Shown in pieces: positions 24,600 to 31,123 of a stretch of DNA of 39,139 bases (positions within the stretch are counted from its first letter, which is position 1; each line of letters starts with the position of its first letter). The stretch is from Bifidobacterium breve (GTDB taxonomy: Bacteria > Actinomycetota > Acidimicrobiia > Acidimicrobiales > Acidimicrobilacustridaceae). The position numbers were made by a program, and so were the translations under genes. The stretch lies in contig CAMAYJ010000016.1 in assembly GCA_945862505.1 (NCBI GenBank), forward strand, positions 1-39,139. Direction: 5' to 3'. The notes beneath the pieces were generated by a model. That model saw nothing but the letters and a program-made list of their open reading frames with translations, did no database searches and had not been told where the DNA came from.

Positions 24600-27074
24600 A
24601 TGACACGGTTACACAACACCCCCGTCACTCCGAAGTGTGAGAGTGCGTCAACTTCGTCGCCGTTAGCGCCGAGGCTCTTTCGCGTTGTCTTCGTGGTGCT
24701 CGCATTCGTGGGAGCGTCGTTCGCACTCGCGCTGGTTGGGTCTTCCATAACTGCAACCCCTGCAAGCGCTCTGTTGCGAGGCATCGATGTGGCTAGCTGG
24801 CAGCACTCAGGTACCTCTGGATCGACATGCGGTCGTCCCATTGATTGGGTTCAGGTGCGCAATTCGGGAATTTCGTTCGCGTATGTGAAGTCAACGGAAG
24901 CAACGAGCTATACAAACCCATGCTTCGCACAAGATTGGGCGGGTATCGCGGGAGTTGGTTTGCTCCGCGGGTCATACCACTACGCCAAACCTGCACTCCC
25001 CGTGAGTACGGCAATCGACCAGGCTCGCTACTTCGTTTCGCGTGCCGGGTCGATGACCGGGCCGGGAGACTTGCCCGGCATGCTCGACCTTGAGGAAACG
25101 GGTGGACTCAACGCTCCGGAATTGTCTGACTGGACTCGAGCGTTCATGAACGAAGTCACGTTACTCACGGGTAAAAAGCCCGTGCTCTACATGGGTGCGT
25201 TCTTTTTTCCTGGAACGATCGCCGCAGACATTTCCGCGAATTATCGGCTGTGGCTTCCGAGCTATATGTGTCAGAACAACGTAGGAGAGCGAATATGTAA
25301 CCCCTACACCGACACGCGTCAGCCTCGGCTTCCAACTGGCTGGGCCTCTTGGACGTGGTGGCAGTTCTCGAGTATCGAAAATGTTCCTGGTATCTACGCC
25401 AATGCGAGCGGTTCGGCACTCGACAATGTTGATATGAATTTCTTTTGTTGCGATCTCGTCTCGTTGCAGGCGTTGGCTGGGAGCGGCGGTGGTGCCGGTT
25501 CCCCGTTCGGCATGTTGCATTCAATCTCCGTTCCGGAACCCACGTACGCAAACGTGTTCGGGTGGGCGATTGATCCCGATACTCGAGATCCGATCCCTGT
25601 CGATGTGTACGTCTACGGGCCCGATGGTCAGCCGGGTGTTGGCCAGCGCCTTGACGCGAGTGGCGAGTTCCCCGGACTCGCAGCGGCCTACCCCGGGTTT
25701 GGCGGTGCTCACGCGTACTTCACTGCGATACCGGTTCCACTAGGAGCGAAACAGATCTGCGCGTTCGGTATCAACGTTGGTTCGGGTGGTAACTCGTTGT
25801 TGGGGTGCAAGTCGCTTGGTGGCGATCCGTATGGCGTTATCGACAGTGCGCGTGCTGTCGGTCCCGGTCGTATCGAAGTTTCGGGTTGGGCGATCGATCC
25901 CAATGGTGTTACCCCAACACAGGTCGTTGCGAGAGTAAACGGTGTCGACACCGTCGTCACTGCGAATCAGGATCGTCCCGATCTCGGTAACCCAAGTGGA
26001 TTGGGCAACCTTCATGGGTACACCTCCACAGTTGTCGTACCTGTCGGCGGGAACGTACAGGTGTGCATGGGCGCGGCCAATTCGATCGGCCCGGGAAGCT
26101 CTGCATCGCTTGGTTGTCGAACCATTTCACTGGCAGGTGGGTCACCGATCGGTGTCATCGATACCGCGTCAAATGGAGTCGGTTCGATTTCGGTGACCGG
26201 TTGGGTTGTCGACCCCGATACTGCAGCAGCGATTGATGTGCATGTGTATGTCGATGGCATCGGCCGCTTGGCGATTCGTGCCGATGGGACCCGCACTGAT
26301 GTTGCCGCCGGGTTCCCGGGGTATGGAGCGACCCGTGGCTACAGCGGCTCAGTCTCGATCGGCGGAGGGGCGCACACCGTCTGTGTTTACGGGATCAATG
26401 TTGGGGTCGGAAACCACTCGCTGCTCGGTTGTCGGGTGGTGCAGGTAGCGGGCGGTTCACCATTCGGAGCGCTCGATACGGTCACTTTTGAAAATGGATC
26501 ACTGCGGGTCACAGGTTGGGCAGTAGATCCCGACACCGTCGCTTCGATTCCCGTGCACGTCTATGTGCAAGGCCAGGGCTATGCGTTGACCGCTAGTGGG
26601 AATCGCCCTGATATCGCCGGCGGACTTCCGGCCTACGGCGCGGCGCACGGTTTCGACAATCTTCTTCCGGCTCCAGAAGGACAACAGACCGTGTGCGCCT
26701 ACGCGATCAACGTCGGAGTCGGAAACCACTCGCTTCTCGGTTGTCGTTCGGTCGTCGTCCCAATGGGAAGTCCAATCGGCCACATTGATGGTGCTTCGAT
26801 CAGTAACGGAACCGTTTCGCTCAACGGTTGGGCAATCGATCCGAACACTGCCAGCCCTGACGTCGTTCATATCTATGTAAATGGCGTCGGGTTCGAGGTC
26901 ATCGCTAATCAGAACCGACCAGATCTTGGTAACCCATGGGGATTGGGTTCTGCGCATGGTTGGTCATTCGCAACACCGCGGATCGGAAATGGAGTCCAGC
27001 GAGTTTGTGTTCACGCTCTTAATGTCGCTGGGCCTGGATCACACCAGCTGCTGGGATGCCGAGACCTTTCCTAG
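24600..27074 (+). CDS. exported GH25-family lysozyme-like protein with five ~100-aa repeats
   Basis: 824 aa. A basic N-terminal part and hydrophobic stretch (about 26-52) ending TPASA|LL form a signal peptide. Residues about 58-290 are a glycoside hydrolase 25 domain, which cuts the MurNAc-GlcNAc bond of peptidoglycan: RGIDVASWQ (Asp63), SFAYVKSTEATSYT, GSYHYAKP, MLDLEE (Asp163, Glu165, the DxE catalytic pair) and WTWWQFSS. Residues 301-824 hold five repeats (about 301-403, 409-507, 515-612, 620-717, 724-824) of the type also found in the protein at 21018. The pairing of a wall hydrolase with repeats suggests they anchor it in the wall. It sits between rmlA and rmlC; a lone promoter-like TAGAAT lies upstream. 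Confidence 0.9.
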   Translation: MTRLHNTPVTPKCESASTSSPLAPRLFRVVFVVLAFVGASFALALVGSSITATPASALLRGIDVASWQHSGTSGSTCGRPIDWVQVRNSGISFAYVKSTEATSYTNPCFAQDWAGIAGVGLLRGSYHYAKPALPVSTAIDQARYFVSRAGSMTGPGDLPGMLDLEETGGLNAPELSDWTRAFMNEVTLLTGKKPVLYMGAFFFPGTIAADISANYRLWLPSYMCQNNVGERICNPYTDTRQPRLPTGWASWTWWQFSSIENVPGIYANASGSALDNVDMNFFCCDLVSLQALAGSGGGAGSPFGMLHSISVPEPTYANVFGWAIDPDTRDPIPVDVYVYGPDGQPGVGQRLDASGEFPGLAAAYPGFGGAHAYFTAIPVPLGAKQICAFGINVGSGGNSLLGCKSLGGDPYGVIDSARAVGPGRIEVSGWAIDPNGVTPTQVVARVNGVDTVVTANQDRPDLGNPSGLGNLHGYTSTVVVPVGGNVQVCMGAANSIGPGSSASLGCRTISLAGGSPIGVIDTASNGVGSISVTGWVVDPDTAAAIDVHVYVDGIGRLAIRADGTRTDVAAGFPGYGATRGYSGSVSIGGGAHTVCVYGINVGVGNHSLLGCRVVQVAGGSPFGALDTVTFENGSLRVTGWAVDPDTVASIPVHVYVQGQGYALTASGNRPDIAGGLPAYGAAHGFDNLLPAPEGQQTVCAYAINVGVGNHSLLGCRSVVVPMGSPIGHIDGASISNGTVSLNGWAIDPNTASPDVVHIYVNGVGFEVIANQNRPDLGNPWGLGSAHGWSFATPRIGNGVQRVCVHALNVAGPGSHQLLGCRDLS
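25500..27071 (+). repeat. five ~100-residue repeats encoded in tandem
   Basis: Same unit as in 22083-23306: S/D-P-x-G start, GWAxDPD, VHVYVxGxG, NRPD, AHG, then a pair of cysteines about 16 residues apart in VCxYxINVGxGxHxLLGCR. Unit 1 keeps ICAFGINVGSGGNSLLGCK; units 3-5 are most alike. Each unit has exactly this Cys pair, suggesting a disulfide per module. Confidence 0.87.
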
Positions 27075-27093
27075 AACCGTGCGGGCCGTCGGC

Positions 27094-27099
27094 TAGCGT
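27094..27099 (+). promoter_or_regulatory. TAGCGT -10-like element before rmlC
   Basis: TAGCGT fits TAnnnT; transcription would start near 27106 and give a leader of about 34 nt. GGAAGG at 27122-27127 is a possible but distant ribosome binding site (12 nt from ATG 27140). Confidence 0.35.
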
Positions 27100-27139
27100 A
27101 AATTGACCATTCGGCGAAGACGGAAGGCCCCGCCCCTCT

Positions 27140-27706
27140 ATGGCAAAGATCACCGAATCCGACCTCATCCGCGGCGTGTTCGTCGTTGATCCCGATATCC
27201 ACGGTGATGAGCGGGGATTCTTCGTCGAGACCTACCGCCGTGAATGGTTCCCCCAGGGACGCGAGATGCTGCAGGGCAATCGGGGCGACCGCCAAGCCGG
27301 TGCAATCGTTGGGCTTCACTATCACCTGCATCAAGCCGACTATTGGTACGTGCCCTACGGGACCGCCCGAGTCGTCTTGCACGACCTTCGTACCGATTCG
27401 CCCACCGACGGTGCTACGCAATGGCTCGATCTAGGACGCCAGCCTGACGGTACCCATAGCCATCGCGGTATTTTCATTCCTCCGGGCGTGGCGCATGGCT
27501 TTGCAGCGCTCACCGATATGACGATCACCTATCTCGTTGACAACTACTACAACCCCGCCGATGAATTGGGCGTGGCGTGGGACGATCCCGCAATCGCTGC
27601 CGACTGGGGAGTCGCCGATCCGATCCTGTCTGATCGTGATCGCAAGAACCCGGCCCGAGCCGAAATCGAATCGCAATGGCAGCCGCACTGGCGCCTGCGT
27701 CCCTGA
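27140..27706 (+). CDS. rmlC: dTDP-4-dehydrorhamnose 3,5-epimerase-like protein, divergent
   Basis: 188 aa, cupin fold. It would epimerise dTDP-4-keto-6-deoxyglucose before reduction by RmlD. Conserved: HGDERGFFVETYRREWF (21-37), catalytic His60 in GLHYH, IPPGVAHGFAAL (113-124), NYYNPADELGVAWDDP (135-150) with the tyrosine and aspartate of the family. Odd: in canonical RmlC the stretch after GLHYQ reads like QAKLVRVVRG with a conserved Lys, but here it is QADYWYVPYG, so the Lys position holds Asp67; and the NxSxSxxGVLRGLH loop reads NRGDRQAGAIVGLH. A distinct subfamily, perhaps with altered chemistry, but its place next to rmlB and rmlD supports the rhamnose role. rmlB starts 10 nt downstream. 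Confidence 0.85.
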   Translation: MAKITESDLIRGVFVVDPDIHGDERGFFVETYRREWFPQGREMLQGNRGDRQAGAIVGLHYHLHQADYWYVPYGTARVVLHDLRTDSPTDGATQWLDLGRQPDGTHSHRGIFIPPGVAHGFAALTDMTITYLVDNYYNPADELGVAWDDPAIAADWGVADPILSDRDRKNPARAEIESQWQPHWRLRP

Positions 27707-27716
27707 GAGGCATCCC

Positions 27717-28673
27717 ATGAAGCTGTTCATCACCGGAGGAGCCGGATTCATTGGCTCCAACTATGTGCGCCACGTGCTGGCAAACTCCGACGACGAAGTC
27801 ACGGTGTTCGACGCGCTCACCTACGCCGGCAACCTTTCGAGCCTCGTCGATGTTGCTGACGATCCGCGCTATTCATTTGTGCAGGGCGATATTTGCGATC
27901 GTGAAGCAGTCGCAGCAGCCATGGCCGGGCACGACATGGTTGTGCACTTCGCCGCCGAAAGTCACGTCGATCGCTCAATCGTCGATCCCGATACATTTGT
28001 TCGCACGAATTGCCTTGGGACCAATGTCATGTGTGACGTAGCTCGAAACATTGGTGTCGAACGCTTTCTTCACATTTCTACCGACGAGGTCTACGGATCG
28101 ATCGAAGATGGCTCGTTTGTTGAGACTGATCGACTTGGGCCACGTTCGCCCTACTCATCTTCGAAGGCCGGCTCCGATCTGATCGCGCTTTCGTATCAAG
28201 AGACCTACGGGTTGCCAGTCATCGTCACGCGATCCTCGAACAACTTCGGTCCATTCCAGTTCCCCGAAAAGGTCATTCCGCTTTTCGTGACGAACTTGCT
28301 CGACGGCAAGAAAGTGCCCCTTTACGGCGATGGTCTGAACGTGCGCGACTGGATCCACGTGCTCGATAACTGTACCGGTGTCGATGCCGTTCTTCGTAAG
28401 GGAACGATCGGCGAGATCTACAACATCGGTGGAGGTAACGAAACAACGAATCGCGAACTCACTTCGATGGTCCTTTCCAATATGAGCGTCGGCGAGGAAA
28501 TGGTCGAGTACGTACAAGACCGCCTCGGACACGATCGCCGCTATTCCATCGACTGCTCGAAAGCCAACGCTCTCGGCTGGAAGCCTTCGCGTGACCTTGA
28601 TGTCGCTGTTGCCGAGACCGTGGAGTGGTACCGGGCAAATCGTGCCTGGTGGGAACCATTGAAGGCTCACTGA
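27717..28673 (+). CDS. rmlB: dTDP-glucose 4,6-dehydratase
   Basis: 318 aa. It converts dTDP-glucose to dTDP-4-keto-6-deoxyglucose with bound NAD+. KLFITGGAGFIGSNYV is the NAD loop (GxxGxxG at 7-13); HFAAESHVDRSI is a hallmark of the family; STDEVYGSI supplies the catalytic Thr-Asp-Glu triple; SPYSSSKAGSD carries the YxxxK pair; RSSNNFGPFQFPEKVIP follows. ATG 27717 has AGAGG 6 nt upstream; the frame extends 60 codons further upstream into rmlC without support. The stop overlaps the rmlD start by one base. Confidence 0.96.
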   Translation: MKLFITGGAGFIGSNYVRHVLANSDDEVTVFDALTYAGNLSSLVDVADDPRYSFVQGDICDREAVAAAMAGHDMVVHFAAESHVDRSIVDPDTFVRTNCLGTNVMCDVARNIGVERFLHISTDEVYGSIEDGSFVETDRLGPRSPYSSSKAGSDLIALSYQETYGLPVIVTRSSNNFGPFQFPEKVIPLFVTNLLDGKKVPLYGDGLNVRDWIHVLDNCTGVDAVLRKGTIGEIYNIGGGNETTNRELTSMVLSNMSVGEEMVEYVQDRLGHDRRYSIDCSKANALGWKPSRDLDVAVAETVEWYRANRAWWEPLKAH

Positions 28674-29515
28674 TGCGAGTCCTCATCACCGGCGCTGGTG
28701 GTCAGGTCGGCCACGAACTCGTAAGCGTTTTCGGCGCCGGCGGACATGAGGTTGCTGGTTTCGATCATGCAAGCCTCGACATCACCAACCGCGATTCGGT
28801 GCGTGCTGCCGTTGTCGAGTTCCAGCCCGATGCGATAGTGCATTCCGCGGCCTGGACTGCCGTCGATGCGTGCGAAAGCGATCCCGACCGGGCATTTGCC
28901 GTAAATGCGATGGGTACGCGTTTCATCGTCGAAGCGTCTCGGCTCGTTGATGCTGCAGTGCATTACATCTCTACGGACTACGTCTTTGATGGCACCAAAG
29001 AGTCGGCGTATGTCGAATGGGACCAAACCAATCCGCAGTCGGTCTACGGCGCATCGAAACTCGCCGGCGAGCGTGAACTCGGAGACAACTCTTCGATCAT
29101 TCGCACCTCGTGGGTGTGTGGCTTTCATGGGCCGAACATGGTGAAGACGATTCTTCGGCTCGCGGGGGAGCACGACACGCTGTCTTTCGTTGACGACCAA
29201 CTTGGATGCCCAACGTTTGCTGATGATCTTGCAGTGATGATCGCCCAGCTCGTTGTTGAACGTCGCACGGGTGTCTTTCATGTGACGAATGCCGGGCCAG
29301 TGAGTTGGTACGAGTTTGCTCGTGAGGTGCTTCTCACGAGTGGTCAGGACCCAGATCGAGTTCTTCCTGTATCTACGGCTGACCTGCAACCACCTCGACC
29401 CGCACCGCGGCCAGCCAATTCCGTTCTTGACCACGCAGCGCTCCGATTCTCGGGAATCGACACAATGGCCGATTTCCGGGAGCCGTTACGGCGCCTTGTC
29501 GCCTCGCTTCGGTAA
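28673..29515 (+). CDS. rmlD: dTDP-4-dehydrorhamnose reductase
   Basis: 280 aa. It reduces the 4-keto intermediate to dTDP-L-rhamnose using NAD(P)H. VLITGAGGQVGHEL (3-16) is the dinucleotide loop; LDITNRDSVRAAV, VHSAAWTAVDACESDP, STDYVFDGTKESAYVEWD and YGASKLAGE (YxxxK) are typical of RmlD; GCPTFADDLA binds the substrate end. Start ATG 28673 overlaps the rmlB stop (TGATG), so rmlC-rmlB-rmlD form one operon. A 7-bp hairpin with a CGGT loop covers the stop codon. Length and motifs are normal. Confidence 0.95.
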   Translation: MRVLITGAGGQVGHELVSVFGAGGHEVAGFDHASLDITNRDSVRAAVVEFQPDAIVHSAAWTAVDACESDPDRAFAVNAMGTRFIVEASRLVDAAVHYISTDYVFDGTKESAYVEWDQTNPQSVYGASKLAGERELGDNSSIIRTSWVCGFHGPNMVKTILRLAGEHDTLSFVDDQLGCPTFADDLAVMIAQLVVERRTGVFHVTNAGPVSWYEFAREVLLTSGQDPDRVLPVSTADLQPPRPAPRPANSVLDHAALRFSGIDTMADFREPLRRLVASLR

Positions 29516-29520
29516 GCGAG
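29503..29520 (+). terminator. hairpin over the rmlD stop codon, possible operon terminator
   Basis: CTCGCTT (29503-29509), loop CGGT, AAGCGAG (29514-29520): a perfect 7-bp stem that includes the TAA stop. No T-run follows. A competing pairing AAGCG/CGCTT with downstream bases is also possible. The 211-nt gap to the next gene otherwise holds only the TAGCCT element. Confidence 0.45.
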
Positions 29521-29711
29521 AAACAAACGCTTCGCTCAAAATCCTCGGAACCCCACGTGCGGAATTCGATAGTGCCACTTGCATATGTCGGTTCTTTTCC
29601 CAGCAACAAAGAGGGGGAGTCACGCGCGAATCTTCAGACTCTCTTCGATGCGATATAGGCAGTCGCAATCCGCCACATTTGAGGCTTGGCGAACGAGTCC
29701 GCTGGTCGGTC

Positions 29712-29717
29712 TAGCCT
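29712..29717 (+). promoter_or_regulatory. TAGCCT -10-like element before the GT2 gene
   Basis: TAGCCT lies 9 nt before ATG 29727 with no Shine-Dalgarno sequence between, consistent with a leaderless or nearly leaderless transcript. A TATATT follows at 29719-29724 but is too close to the start to be used for it. Confidence 0.4.
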
Positions 29718-29726
29718 TTATATTCC

Positions 29727-31091
29727 ATGGTTTCGCCCGGATCCCACCCGTTCGTTCGGGTCGTGCTGCTTAACTTCAATGGCGGTTTCACGATGGTCGA
29801 AGCCATGCGAGCTCTTGTCCAGACGGAGTGGCCCGCCGACCGGATCGAAATCATCTGCGTCGACAACGGTTCGACCGACCGAAGTCTCGAAGTAATCGAA
29901 CTCGAATTTCCGTCGGTTGTTGTCGTTCGTAATGGAGAGAATCTGGGATTCCCAGGTAACAACTCTGCGATGAGAGAACTCAAGGGTGTTGACTTCGTTG
30001 CTTTGGTGAACAGCGATGCATTTGTTGAGCCGGATTGGCTCAAACCGCTAGTCGACCGCGCACGAACTGATCGAGGAATCGGCGCGGTTGTGCCAAAGTT
30101 ACTTTTCGCCGATCGTTTTCTTGAACTCACGGTGAAACTGCAAGGCGATGAGACTCAAAGAAAAAGATCCGCTGCCCTGCGGGGTGTCAGCAGTGATAGC
30201 AAAGAGGTTTTCACTCGTTGTCATGTTGCAGGTGGTGGCGGACGATCCTCCGATCGCAGCGGAATTTTCGAGTGGCTCGCCGACGGTGCGGTCATTCGCA
30301 TTCCCGAGACAATCGGCGATGGGTCCGGAACTGTTCGCGACATTGTTCTTGAACTTGAGTCTCGCTCGAACTGTACGGCTACCTTCAGCGGCGGCTCGGG
30401 GGAAATTGAGATCGAGCTTACGAGCGGTGATCGCGTCTCTTTAGCTCTGTCGATAGCCAACAACCCTGTTGACGTCGTGAACAACGTGGGGTCTTGGCTC
30501 GATGCAGCTTGGATTTGTCGAGAGCGCGGCCTCTATGAGGCTGACCGAGGGCAATTCGATCAATCAATCGAAGTTGGCACCTGGTGTGGTGCAGCGGTGT
30601 TGCTCCGAGCAGAACAGGTTGCCGATGTTGGCCTTTTTGATGAGACGTTTTTCCTGTACTACGAAGATACGGACTTGGCGGTGCGGGGCAGGGGGAGAGG
30701 CTGGCGTTTCGTTACTGAGCCGAAAAGTGTTGTCCGCCACGTTCATTCGGCATCAACCGTTGAAGGTTCTGCGATAGCCGAGCACTACATCGAACGGAAT
30801 CGTCTCCTTGTCGTTCTTCGGCATGCTTCGGTGTCAGACATTTTACGAGTATTCATTCGTCACCTTCTTGTTACGGCGTCCTACTTGCGGTCTGCCTGCG
30901 TAAGCGCCTTGTCTCGGCGGCAGCGACCCGATCTCACCCGAGTCCATCGTCGCAGTGCATCGTTCCTAGCGGCATTGAAACTCCTTCCGCGTTCGCTCTC
31001 ATCTCGTCGGAAAATAGCGTTCAATCGGCTGCTCTCGAGCGATGAATTGGCGGGCGAACTTGGTTTCGGATCTGGTGATTCTCCGGCCTGA
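29727..31091 (+). CDS. GT2 glycosyltransferase, rhamnosyltransferase-like, with a beta-rich insertion
   Basis: 454 aa. A GT-A fold with VVLLNFNGG, VDNGSTDRS (46-53), NLGFPGNNSAM and LVNSDAFVEPDW (the metal site as NSD, 95-97), as in WbbL-type rhamnosyltransferases. Between VPKLLFADRF and the resuming VVNNVGSWL (about 131-247) lies an insertion of some 115 residues rich in beta-prone and charged segments, absent from short family members. Catalysis continues with WCGAAVLLR, LFDETFFLYYEDTDLAVR (the acceptor-side ED motif) and VRHVHSAS. The C-terminal 120 residues are basic and amphipathic, likely a membrane-surface anchor. Its position after rmlD suggests dTDP-rhamnose as donor, which is inference. 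Confidence 0.85.
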   Translation: MVSPGSHPFVRVVLLNFNGGFTMVEAMRALVQTEWPADRIEIICVDNGSTDRSLEVIELEFPSVVVVRNGENLGFPGNNSAMRELKGVDFVALVNSDAFVEPDWLKPLVDRARTDRGIGAVVPKLLFADRFLELTVKLQGDETQRKRSAALRGVSSDSKEVFTRCHVAGGGGRSSDRSGIFEWLADGAVIRIPETIGDGSGTVRDIVLELESRSNCTATFSGGSGEIEIELTSGDRVSLALSIANNPVDVVNNVGSWLDAAWICRERGLYEADRGQFDQSIEVGTWCGAAVLLRAEQVADVGLFDETFFLYYEDTDLAVRGRGRGWRFVTEPKSVVRHVHSASTVEGSAIAEHYIERNRLLVVLRHASVSDILRVFIRHLLVTASYLRSACVSALSRRQRPDLTRVHRRSASFLAALKLLPRSLSSRRKIAFNRLLSSDELAGELGFGSGDSPA

Positions 31092-31110
31092 GTCGACGAT
31101 GGTCGTGGAG

Positions 31111-31116
31111 TACGGT
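31111..31116 (+). promoter_or_regulatory. TACGGT -10-like element, leaderless start of the polytopic protein
   Basis: TACGGT ends exactly 7 nt before GTG 31124 and there is no Shine-Dalgarno sequence between. Same arrangement as at 14054. Confidence 0.45.
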
Positions 31117-31123
31117 TTCTTCT

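Noticed and set aside
27537-27716. Upstream extension of rmlB
   Set aside because: The extra 60 codons overlap rmlC in another frame; the NAD-binding loop begins right after ATG 27717, which has a ribosome binding site.
28667-29434. Minus-strand open frame of 255 codons inside rmlD
   Set aside because: It is a mirror of the high-GC codon pattern of rmlD, with no motif and no ribosome binding site worth noting.
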